Source: Sva-07 sp963747375 (lineage in GTDB: Bacteria > Actinomycetota > Acidimicrobiia > Acidimicrobiales > Ilumatobacteraceae). Taken from it: a DNA stretch of 64,000 bases. Shown one piece after another: positions 39,576 through 48,188 of the stretch. The notes beneath the pieces are model-generated. The model searched no databases and was not told the DNA's origin. It worked only from the letters and a program-made list of their open reading frames with translations. The stretch covers positions 372,001-436,000 of the forward strand of contig CAVVFL010000035.1 in assembly GCA_963747375.1 (NCBI GenBank), given 5' to 3'. A program made the position numbers and the translations under genes. Numbering within the stretch: position 1 is the stretch's first letter; the number at the start of each line of letters is the position of its first letter.

Positions 39576-40193
39576 ATGGCTCGTTACACCGGACCCAAGG
39601 TGCGCATCTCGCGCCGCCTCTCGGTCAACATCTTCGAAAACGAAAAGGGTCGCCAGGCGCTCGAGCGTCGGCCCTTCCCGCCCGGCCAGCACGGCCGCAC
39701 CCGTCGCCGCAACGCCGGCAGCGAGTACCTCGCCCAGATGCAGGAGAAGCAGAAGGCGAAGTACATCTACGGCGTGCTCGAGAAGCAGTTCCACAAGACC
39801 TACGTCGAGGCCATTCGTCTCCAGGGTCCGACCGGTGAGATCCTGCTGCGTCTGCTCGAACAGCGCCTCGACAACGTCGTGTACCGCGCCGGTTGGGCGT
39901 CGAGTCGTCCGCAGGCCCGTCAGTTCGTGAACCACGGCCTGATCCAGGTCGACGGCAAGCGCGTCGACATCGCCAGCTTCCGTTGCAAGAAGGGCCAGGT
40001 CATCTCGCTGTCGCCGAAGGCGCAGAAGATGATCGTGATCCAGCACAACATCGACACGCTCGACCGCTCGCTCGTCGGGTGGCTCGAGGCCGGCGACGGT
40101 GGCAAGGCCGTGACGGTCCGCAGCCTCCCCGAGCGCGAGCACATCGACGTGCCCGTTCGTGAGTCGCTCATCGTCGAGCTCTACTCCAAGTAA
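39576..40193 (+). CDS. rpsD: 30S ribosomal protein S4, zinc-free type
   Basis: 205 residues. MARYTGPKVRISRRLSVNIF lacks the N-terminal Cys cluster, so it is the C- form. The S4 RNA-binding domain follows (RLDNVVYRAGWASSRPQARQ, VNHGLIQVDGKRVDI). AAGGAGAAG precedes ATG 39576. Confidence 0.97.
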   Translation: MARYTGPKVRISRRLSVNIFENEKGRQALERRPFPPGQHGRTRRRNAGSEYLAQMQEKQKAKYIYGVLEKQFHKTYVEAIRLQGPTGEILLRLLEQRLDNVVYRAGWASSRPQARQFVNHGLIQVDGKRVDIASFRCKKGQVISLSPKAQKMIVIQHNIDTLDRSLVGWLEAGDGGKAVTVRSLPEREHIDVPVRESLIVELYSK

Positions 40194-40244
40194 TCCTCCG
40201 AATTCTCGTTTCGAATCCCCTGTCGTTGAAAGGTCCTGGCACAA

Positions 40245-41177
40245 ATGCTCGTCATGCAGCGCCCCACCATCGAAGCTCTCGGTGAGGAGTCCGACAATCG
40301 CCAGCGTTTCGCCGTCGGTCCGCTCGAACCCGGCTTCGGTCACACGCTCGGCAACTCCCTGCGTCGCACCCTGCTCTCCTCGATTCCCGGTGCCGCGATC
40401 ACCACGGCGCGTTTCGACGACTCGCTCCACGAGTTCGACACCGTCGTGGGTGTCGCCGAGGACCTCACCGACATCATCTTGAACATCAAGGACATCGTCG
40501 TCACCTCGGTGTCCGATGAGGCCGTGACGATGCGTCTCGACGCTCGTGGCCCCGGCGCCGTGACGGCGGGCGACATCGAGTGCCCGGCCGATGTGGAGGT
40601 TCTCAACAAGGACCTGCACATCGCCACGCTCAACTCCAAGGGCCGTCTCGCCATCGACCTGACCGTCGAGCAGGGCCGCGGCTACCTGTCGAGCAACCGC
40701 GAGGACGACAACCGCGTGATCGGTGTCATCCCGATCGATGCGATCTTCAGCCCGATCCGCCGGGTGTCGTTCCAGGTCGAGCCGACCCGCGTCGAGCAGT
40801 CCACGAACTACGACCGCCTCGTGATCGAGATCGAGACCGACGGTTCGATCACCGCGTCCGATGCGCTCGCGTCGGCCGGCGCGACGCTGCGTTCGCTCGT
40901 CGATCTCGTCGCCACGATGTCCGACGAGCCCCGCGGCCTCGAACTCGGCGAGCTCATCGACGCCACGGTCAGCTCACCCGACCTCGACCTCCCGATCGAG
41001 GACCTCGACCTGTCGGAGCGTCCCAACAACTGCCTCAAGCGGGCCCAGGTCAACACGGTCGGCGAACTGCTGACCAAGACCGAGGACGACCTGTTGAACA
41101 TCACCAACTTCGGCCAGAAGAGCCTCGACGAAGTGAAGGCCAAGCTCGACGAGCGTGGCTTGACACTGCGCGGCTGA
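40245..41177 (+). CDS. rpoA: RNA polymerase subunit alpha
   Basis: 310 residues. The N-terminal assembly domain shows FAVGPLEPGFGHTLGNSLRR and the C-terminal domain, which binds upstream elements and activators, reads LKRAQVNTVGELLTKTEDDL and FGQKSLDEVKAKLDERGL. Start ATG 40245 (MLVMQRPTIEALG). It lies between rpsD and rplQ, the standard order. Confidence 0.98.
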   Translation: MLVMQRPTIEALGEESDNRQRFAVGPLEPGFGHTLGNSLRRTLLSSIPGAAITTARFDDSLHEFDTVVGVAEDLTDIILNIKDIVVTSVSDEAVTMRLDARGPGAVTAGDIECPADVEVLNKDLHIATLNSKGRLAIDLTVEQGRGYLSSNREDDNRVIGVIPIDAIFSPIRRVSFQVEPTRVEQSTNYDRLVIEIETDGSITASDALASAGATLRSLVDLVATMSDEPRGLELGELIDATVSSPDLDLPIEDLDLSERPNNCLKRAQVNTVGELLTKTEDDLLNITNFGQKSLDEVKAKLDERGLTLRG

Positions 41178-41210
41178 TCGCACGCACGGACACGAAAGAC
41201 GGACTGAACA

Positions 41211-41579
41211 ATGCCTACGCCACGCCGCTCACGCCGCTTCGGAAGCTCTGCTTCCCATCAGCGCCTCATGATGGCCAACCTCGCCGCGTCGTTGTTCGCC
41301 GCCGAGGCGATCACCACGTCGGAGGCCAAGGCCAAGCACCTGCGCCCCATCGCGGAGAAGCTGATCACCAAGGCCAAGAAGGCTCAGGAAGAGGGCCCGA
41401 TGCAGGTCCACCGGATCCGTCAGATCCAGTCGTTCCTCGGTGACAAGGAAATGACCTACAAGCTCGTTCACGACGTTGCGCCCCGCTACGCCGAGCGCAA
41501 CGGTGGCTACACCCGGATCCTGAAGATGGGTCCCCGCGCCGGCGACAACGCCCAGATGGCGCGCATCGAACTCGTCTGA
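41211..41579 (+). CDS. rplQ: 50S ribosomal protein L17
   Basis: 122 residues. MPTPRRSRRFGSSASHQRLM (a variant of the common MPTPKKGPRLGGSPAHRRLM) and FAAEAITTSEAKAKHLRPIA identify it. It ends without an added tail. truA begins 13 bases later. Confidence 0.97.
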   Translation: MPTPRRSRRFGSSASHQRLMMANLAASLFAAEAITTSEAKAKHLRPIAEKLITKAKKAQEEGPMQVHRIRQIQSFLGDKEMTYKLVHDVAPRYAERNGGYTRILKMGPRAGDNAQMARIELV

Positions 41580-41592
41580 GTCGACACCCGGT

Positions 41593-42391
41593 GTGGCCGA
41601 CACGCGCAACGTCCGGTTGACGCTCGCGTACGACGGCACCGACTTCCACGGGTTCGCCGAGAGCGACGGTGTTCGCACCGTGATGGGTGAGCTGCGTCGC
41701 TTCGTCGAAACCGTCGTGCGCACGCCTGTCGACCTCGTCGGCGCCGGCCGTACCGATGCCGGCGTACATGCCTGGGGCCAGGTGGTGTCGGGAATGATCC
41801 CCGCCGACACGGACCTGGCTCGACTGACGCGCAGCGTCAACGCGATGGGAGCTCCTGCAGCTCTCCGTGCGCGATGCCGAATGGGTCGACGCCGACTTCT
41901 CCGCACGATTCTCGGCGACCGCACGCAGCTATCGGTACGCGGTGTGGAACGACCCGTCACCGCATCCACTGCTCGCCCGCTCGACCTGGCACGTCCCGCA
42001 ACCGCTCGACCTCGACGCCATGAACGATGCGGCACGGAGCCTCCTCGGCGAACACGACTTCTCGTCGTTCTGTCGGCGACCACGACCGGCCGAGGGCATG
42101 GCCGAACCGAGCCTCGTACGACGGTTGCAGGTTGCCAGGTGGGTGCGGGTGGACGAGGCGACCTGGGGTCCCGGCCTCCTGCAGTTCGAGATCAGCGCGA
42201 CGTCGTTCTGTCATCAGATGGTGCGCAGCATCGTCGGCACGCTCACCGACGTGGGGCGCGGACGGCGCACCGTCGCATCGATTCCGGCGATGCTGGCTGC
42301 GCGCGACCGCAATGCGGCCGGACAGGTTGCACCGCCGACCGGGCTCGTGTTGTTCGCAGTCGACTACAGCGGGGAGCGCTGGGACGCCTGA
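41593..42391 (+). CDS. truA: tRNA pseudouridine(38-40) synthase, one frame change
   Basis: Makes pseudouridine in the anticodon arm. Corrected length 265 residues. From GTG 41593 it reads VRLTLAYDGTDFHGFAESDG and GAGRTDAGVHAWGQ, with the catalytic Asp; an extra base between about 41848 and 41861 shifts the frame, after which SVRDAEWVDADFSARFSATA and FCHQMVRSIVGTLTDVGRGR continue. With the base removed, the join resembles the N-x-x-x-G-P-x-I-x-V-R of relatives. Its 3' end overlaps the convergent GGDEF-EAL gene by 28 bases. Confidence 0.93.
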
Positions 42392-44496
42392 ACCGGCTGG
42401 TCGGCCAGGGCCGGCGTCGTCGACTGCAGCACAGCCAGGATGTCGTCACTGGCCACGGCGGCCGAGAACAGCCATCCCTGGAAGGAACGACAACCCAACT
42501 CGGCGAGCCGATCGCGCTGGTACGGCTGCTCGACCCCTTCGGCCACGCACGTCAACTTCAGGCTCTGGCTGAGGCTGATGATCGCGGTGGTGAGGTTCGT
42601 CGCCGCCGGATCGATGTCGATGCCCGCAACGAAGCGCCGATCGATCTTCACGCCGTCGACGGGCAGTTCGAGGAGATGGGCGAGGCTCGAATACCCGGTC
42701 CCGAAGTCGTCGATCGACACGTGGATGCCGGCGAAACGCAGCTTCTGCATGTTCGCGAGCGACGCGGCGCCGGGCGAGAGCAGGTCGGTCTCGGTGATCT
42801 CGACGACGAGTTGCGTCGGGTCGGCCCCGCGTCGGTGGCACCGGTCGAGGAATGACGCTCCGAATGCGGGTCGTGCGATCACCTTCGGGTCGATGTTGAC
42901 GTGCACCTCGATGTCGCCGCGGCCGAGATCCGCCAGGGCGACGGCGAACTCCAGGGCCTGATCGAGAACGCAGTCGTCGACCGCCTCGGCCAGACCGGCC
43001 AACTGGGCGAGCGGCAGGATCTCACCGGCGCCGAGCACCCCGCGAAGCGGGTGGACCCACCGCACGAGCGCCTCGACCGCGGTGACCTCACCCTGGCTCG
43101 TGCAGATCGGTTGGTAGAACGGTTGGATCTCGCCCGCGTTCAGCGCCTGACGCAGGTGATCGACCTGACGACGCCGCTGGTTGATCGCATCGACCGAGAT
43201 GCCCCCCGTGTCCGGGTCGGCGAACCGCTTGGCCGACATGAGGTCGTTGCTGGCCGTGACCAGCAGCGCGTCGAGGACCTGCGGCTTGGGTTCGTAGGCG
43301 ATCGCCGTGCGGATCTCGAAGTTCACCTCCTGGCCGTCGACGACGACCGAACGGGCCATGTCGCGCCGCACCCGCTCTCGGAGCATCTCGACCGTGCTGG
43401 CGCTCGGGCCACGAACGGCGAGCACGAACTCGTCGCCGCCGAACCGGGCCGTGATGAGGTCGGGCCACCGGATCTTGTCGATCCGATCGGCGATCGCGGA
43501 GAGGACGGAGTCGCCGACCGGCTCGCCGTAGAGCTCGTTGACGGAACGGAAATGGACGATGTCGACGATGAGGATGCCGAGGCCCCCACCGGACTTCATC
43601 ATCGCCGTGGCTGCCCGCATGAATCCGTCACGATTGAGCAATCCGGTGCGGCCGTCGTGCAGGGCGAGGAACTCGGCGCGTTCGCGTGCGTCGGCGAGCG
43701 CCGTCGCGATCTGGGCGCTGACCAGGTAGCCGCTCACCACGGCATCGTCGAGCAGGTTGGTGACCGTGAACTCGCACACGAGCGGTTCGGCGTCGGCTTT
43801 CACGAACCGCGCGTCGAGCGTGATCGATTCCTGGGGGCCGAGAGATTGCGCGGCGTCGAGTACCGCGTCGCGGTCGTCCGGGTGCAGGTAGTCGAGGATC
43901 GAACTGCCACGAACCACTTCGGGGTCATGGCCGAGAAACCTGGTGACGGCGCCGTTGACGGAACGGATCAGCCCGTCGGAGTCGGCCAGTACCACCATGC
44001 CGTGCATGTTGGCCATCACGGCTCGAAGCACGTCGACGTCGCCCTGGGCGAACTCGAGACGGTGTCGCTCGCTGACGTCGCGGGCGACGATGACGATCAG
44101 CCCGGCGAACGGGTCGGTGTCGTCGGTGCCGGCGTGCAGGGTGCCGTGCAGCTCGAGTGGGCACCACGTTCCGTGATTGGTGCGCAGGCGGAGGGTGATG
44201 AGGTCACCGACGGACTTGGTGACGATGGTCCGCAAGGCCGCAGCAGCGAGATTGAGATCGTCGGGGTGGACCAGCTCCAGCACCGAAGCGCCGAGCAGGT
44301 CGGCCGCACTCCACCCGAGTACTTCGACGGCGGTCGCGCTGGCGTACTGCAGCACGCCGTCGGGATCGATCGCGACGACGAGATCGGCAAGTCCGTCGAC
44401 CGACGGCGAGACCCCGCTGATGTCGACACGACCCAGCCCACCGCGATTCGAGTCGGCGGCACTCATGTCGTTGCATCGGTCGGTTCCGTCTGGCAC
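42364..44496 (-). CDS. PAS-PAS-GGDEF-EAL cyclic-di-GMP protein
   Basis: 710 residues. Two PAS domains (about 35-145 and 155-265) precede a GGDEF domain with an intact RFGGDEF site at 351-357 and an EAL domain starting EALVRW at 475. The EAL metal and catalytic residues appear present (HVNIDP, EITETD, SIDDFGTGYSSLAH, KIDRRF, AEGVEQ), so the protein could both make and break cyclic di-GMP. No membrane segment is seen; it is a cytoplasmic sensor with unknown signal. GTG 44496 has GAGGA nine bases upstream; ATG 44466 is an alternative. Divergent from the glycosyltransferase gene. Confidence 0.93.
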   Translation of the reverse strand: MPDGTDRCNDMSAADSNRGGLGRVDISGVSPSVDGLADLVVAIDPDGVLQYASATAVEVLGWSAADLLGASVLELVHPDDLNLAAAALRTIVTKSVGDLITLRLRTNHGTWCPLELHGTLHAGTDDTDPFAGLIVIVARDVSERHRLEFAQGDVDVLRAVMANMHGMVVLADSDGLIRSVNGAVTRFLGHDPEVVRGSSILDYLHPDDRDAVLDAAQSLGPQESITLDARFVKADAEPLVCEFTVTNLLDDAVVSGYLVSAQIATALADARERAEFLALHDGRTGLLNRDGFMRAATAMMKSGGGLGILIVDIVHFRSVNELYGEPVGDSVLSAIADRIDKIRWPDLITARFGGDEFVLAVRGPSASTVEMLRERVRRDMARSVVVDGQEVNFEIRTAIAYEPKPQVLDALLVTASNDLMSAKRFADPDTGGISVDAINQRRRQVDHLRQALNAGEIQPFYQPICTSQGEVTAVEALVRWVHPLRGVLGAGEILPLAQLAGLAEAVDDCVLDQALEFAVALADLGRGDIEVHVNIDPKVIARPAFGASFLDRCHRRGADPTQLVVEITETDLLSPGAASLANMQKLRFAGIHVSIDDFGTGYSSLAHLLELPVDGVKIDRRFVAGIDIDPAATNLTTAIISLSQSLKLTCVAEGVEQPYQRDRLAELGCRSFQGWLFSAAVASDDILAVLQSTTPALADQPVQASQRSPL

Positions 44497-44622
44497 TTGA
44501 GTGATTCCTCGCTACTGCCGGGACTTTTGTCGCCCTCAACTGCCGACGACACGGCTGGCCCGTCAACGATAGCCCTGACAGCAACGGGAATACCCGCTTG
44601 CCGGGGTGCGTTCGTACGGCTC

Positions 44623-45764
44623 GTGCAACCTCTTCGCGTCGTCATCGTCTCGACACCGGTCGGACCACTCGGCTCCGGGGTCGGCGGCGGCGTGGAGTTG
44701 ACGCTTCACAGTCTCGTCTACGGACTGAGCGGTCTGGGTCATTCGGTGGAGGTCGTGGCGCCGGCCGGCTCGTTGCACGTCGGCGCCCGAGTCCACCAGG
44801 TCGAGGGAGTACTCCAGGCGAGCAGTCAGCTCGCCGATCGGTCGGCCCCGGTCGAATTGGCGACCGGTTCGGTGCTCGCGGCGATGTGGCAGCGCGTCGC
44901 CGATCTGCAGGACGACATCGATGTGGTGGTCAACCTGGGATACGACTGGCTGCCGTTGTACCTCTCCTCGTTCCTCGCGGTCCCGGTCGTGCACTTCGTC
45001 TCGATGGGATCGCTCAATGATGCGATGGACGCCGCGGTCCACGACCTCGCCCACCGCCATCCCGATCGTCTGGGTGCCCACTCGCGTGCGCAGGCCGTGA
45101 CGTTCGACCGAGTGGTCGACGGAGCGGTCGGGGGAGTCGGTCGATCGACTCGGTGCCGTTCCGAATCCTCGGCAGCGGTGTGATCACCGATCGCTACGAC
45201 GTGTGCGTCACGCCCGACGTCGACCCGGCGTACCTGGGCGCAGTGGGCCGTATCTCGCCCGAGAAGGGTCTGGAGGATGTCGCCGCGTTGTCGGCGCGCA
45301 GCGGATGGCCCGTCAAGGTCTGGGGGATCATGCAGGATCCTGGCTACTGGAAGCGGGTCTGCGACGAGCACCCCGACGCTCGACTCGAGTACTGCGGATT
45401 CCTCGCGACCGATGACCTCCAGGCGGCGATCGGTCGATGCACCGCGGTGGTGATGACACCGAAGTGGGTCGAGGCGTTCGGCAACGTCGCCATCGAGGCC
45501 ATGGCAACCGGTGTCCCGGTGATCACCTACGACCGTGGCGGACCTGCCGAGATCGTCGTCGACGGTGAGACCGGATTCGTCGTACCGGCCGATGATGTCG
45601 ACGCCTTGGCCGCGGCAGTCGAGCGGATCGGCACCATCGACCGCATCATGTGTCGCCAACGTGTCGAGGAGGAGTTCTCCACCGACGCCCTGGCGCGACG
45701 GGTCGACGCGTGGCTGCGCGAGGTGGTCGCGGCGTCGAATCGGGTCCCTGTTCCGCGCCACTGA
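44623..45764 (+). CDS. GT4-family glycosyltransferase, one frame change
   Basis: Corrected length about 380 residues. GTG 44623 opens MQPLRVVIVSTPVGPLGSGV with a glycine-rich donor-side loop GVGGGVELTLHSLV. A G is missing from the run at 45130-45134; the second part includes GAVGRISPEKGLEDVAALSA and the family signature EAFGNVAIEAMATGVPVITY followed by RGGPAEIVVDGETGFVV. The sugar and acceptor are unknown. It sits alone between the GGDEF-EAL gene and rplM; a link to cell-surface polysaccharide under cyclic-di-GMP control is possible but unproven. Confidence 0.88.
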
Positions 45765-45787
45765 TCAGTGCTGCGTTGCGCGGCGGG

Positions 45788-45816
45788 TTGGATGCGGGGG
45801 CGGCGGACCGTATCAT
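45788..45816 (+). promoter_or_regulatory. Promoter of rplM-rpsI
   Basis: TTGGAT (45788-45793), 17 bases, TATCAT (45811-45816), about 90 bases before rplM. Unlike the other ribosomal promoters it lacks GGCGCC before the -10, having a run of G residues in the spacer. Confidence 0.6.
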
Positions 45817-45906
45817 TTCACGGTTCCCTGTCGAGTGACCCTCGACGGATCCGACCGACCGAAGATGAGCCTCCGGTTCATCCACAGACCGACCAGAGAT
45901 TGCGGC

Positions 45907-46353
45907 ATGCCTACGTACACCCCGAAAGCCAGTGAGATCCAGCGTGAATGGCACGTTGTCGACGCCGAGGGGCTCGTACTCGGGCGCCTCTGCACCGAGG
46001 TCGCTCGAGTGCTGCGTGGCAAGCACAAGCCGACCTTCGCTCCGCACATCGACACCGGTGACCACGTCATCATCGTCAATGCCGACAAGATCGTGATGAC
46101 GGCCGGCAAGGCCGATCGCACGATGGTGTACCGCCACAGCGGCTACCCGGGCGGCATCAAGTCCGAGACGTACGCCCACCTGCACGCCCGCAAGCCCGCC
46201 GAGGCGCTGCGCAAGTCGATTCGCGGCATGCTGCCGAAAGGCCCGCTCGGCCGCCAGCAGATCCTCAAGCTGCAGGTCTATGCCGGCCCGACCCATCCCC
46301 ACGCCGCCCAGACGCCCAAGGCGCTGGAGATCCCCGGCGCCAAGGCCCGCTGA
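45907..46353 (+). CDS. rplM: 50S ribosomal protein L13
   Basis: 148 residues. MPTYTPKASEIQREWHVVDA, GLVLGRLCTEVARVLRGKHK and YRHSGYPGGIKSETYAHLHA are diagnostic; VVNADKI-type HVIIVNADKIVMTAGKA is also present. ATG 45907 is chosen over an open frame further upstream that crosses the promoter. Confidence 0.97.
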   Translation: MPTYTPKASEIQREWHVVDAEGLVLGRLCTEVARVLRGKHKPTFAPHIDTGDHVIIVNADKIVMTAGKADRTMVYRHSGYPGGIKSETYAHLHARKPAEALRKSIRGMLPKGPLGRQQILKLQVYAGPTHPHAAQTPKALEIPGAKAR

Positions 46354-46394
46354 ACGTTCCGTACGCAGAATCGCTGAGAGAAGACAACGACACC

Positions 46395-46790
46395 ATGGGA
46401 ACCAAGCCCCTCACCCAGACCACCGGCCGCCGCAAGGAAGCTGTCGCCCGCGCCCAGGTTCGTCCTGGCTCCGGCCAGTTCCTGATCAACGGCAAGACGC
46501 TCGAGGCGTACTTCCCGACGGCTGTCTCGCAGATGGTGGTCTCCGAGGCCCTCACGCTGACCGAGACGACCGAGAACTACGACGTGACGGCGTCGATCCA
46601 CGGTGGCGGCGTCAGTGGTCAGGCCGGCGCGCTTCGCCTGGCGATTGCCCGCTCACTCGTCGAGATCGACCCCGAGAGCCGCGGCGCCCTCAAGAAGGCC
46701 GGTCTGCTCACGCGTGACTCGCGTAAGAAGGAAAGCAAGAAGTACGGCCTCAAGAAGGCCCGCAAGGCGCCGCAGTTCACCAAGCGCTGA
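46395..46790 (+). CDS. rpsI: 30S ribosomal protein S9
   Basis: 131 residues. TTGRRKEAVARAQVRPGSGQ at the start and the C-terminal KKARKAPQFTKR, whose final Lys-Arg contacts the P-site tRNA, are intact. glmM starts 37 bases after the stop. Confidence 0.97.
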   Translation: MGTKPLTQTTGRRKEAVARAQVRPGSGQFLINGKTLEAYFPTAVSQMVVSEALTLTETTENYDVTASIHGGGVSGQAGALRLAIARSLVEIDPESRGALKKAGLLTRDSRKKESKKYGLKKARKAPQFTKR

Positions 46791-46827
46791 ACGCGCTGGC
46801 CGTATGCCGCCACGAGACCTGCGGTAG

Positions 46828-48151
46828 ATGAAGTTCGGTACCGACGGTGTCCGTGGTGTCGCGGGGACCGAACTCACCACCGACTTCGCCTTTCGCCTCG
46901 CACGAGCCGCTGCTCGCGTCCTGACGTCGTCGAACGGCGTTCACCGCGTCGTCATCGGTGGCGACACGCGCGAATCGACCGAATTGCTGGCGCGTGCACT
47001 CGCTGACGGGTTCCGCGCCGAAGGTGTCGACGTGGTGTCGCTCGGCGTCGCCCCGACCCCGATGGTCGCATTCGAAGCGCAACGTCTCGGAGCACTCGGA
47101 GCGGTCGTGTCGGCCTCCCACAACCCCTACCACGACAACGGGATCAAACTGTTCGCGCTCGGTGGGCTCAAGCTGACCGACGATGTCGAGCAACGCATCG
47201 AGACCGAACTCGAGTCCATCCCCGCCGGCACCGACCCCATCACTGCAACTCCGTTGCCGGATGACGGTGACCATCGCCCGTATGTCGACCATGTGCTGCG
47301 TTATCTCGAGGGTCGACGGCTCGACGGGCTGCGCGTCGTTCTCGACGCGGCGAACGGTGCGGCATCGGTCGTCGGGCCCGAAGTGCTGCGCGCGGCGGGC
47401 GCCGACGTGATCGTGATCGCGGACGCACCCGATGGACGCAACATCAACGACGGATGTGGCGCCACGGTTCCCTCGAACGTCGCTGCGGCGGTGTTGGCGC
47501 ACGGCGCCGACGTCGGCGTGGCGCTCGACGGTGACGCCGACCGCCTGATCGCTGTCGACCACACCGGCTCGATCGTCGACGGTGATCACATCATCGCGAT
47601 CGTGGCGACGGATCTCCTCGCCAAGGGTGAGCTTCGCGACGACACCGTCGTCGTGACGGTGATGACCAACCTGGGGTTCCGCCTGGCGATGCGCGAGACG
47701 GGCATCAACGTGATCGAGACCGGAGTCGGCGACCGCTACGTCCTCGAAGCGCTGGCTGCGGGCGGCTATTCGCTCGGTGGTGAGCAGTCGGGGCACGTGA
47801 TCTTCGCCGACCACGCCACGACCGGAGACGGTGTCCTGACGGCGCTCGCGCTCCTCGACGCCGTCACCCGGTCGGGCACATCGCTCGCCGGTCGTGTCGA
47901 GTGCGGCAATGACGTCGTTGCCGCAGGTGCTGGTGAACGTCGTCGTGGCCCGCCGGGCACCGGATGTCGGCGAGGTGCTGGCCGACGACATCGCCCGCGT
48001 CGAGCGATCCTTGAGCGGCGGAGGTCGTGTGCTCGTTCGAGCGAGCGGCACGGAGCCGCTCGTTCGGGTGATGGTCGAGGCACCGACTCATGACGCCGCG
48101 CAGGCTGCTGCCGACGACCTCGCCGCGGTGGCCCACCGACACTTCGGCTGA
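46828..48151 (+). CDS. glmM: Phosphoglucosamine mutase, one frame change
   Basis: Converts glucosamine-6-P to glucosamine-1-P for peptidoglycan. Corrected length 440 residues. Active-site Ser97 lies in SASHNPYHDNGIK, the metal site is DGDADRLIAVD, and the sugar-binding GGEQSGHVIF is present. An extra base near 47890 (GCC[G]GTC or C run) moves the last 85 codons to the next frame; they read SSAAMTSLPQVLVNVVVARR to the phosphate-binding RASGTEPLVRVMVEA. Directly upstream of glmS, as in many actinobacteria. Confidence 0.94.
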
Positions 48152-48188
48152 CCGGCCACTGCCCGAACGGCTGGGTAGCCTTCAGAAG

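Noticed and set aside
42901..44622. Plus-strand open frame running from inside the GGDEF-EAL gene into the glycosyltransferase
   Set aside because: Only the part from GTG 44623 on resembles a protein family; the rest is the mirror of the GGDEF-EAL gene.
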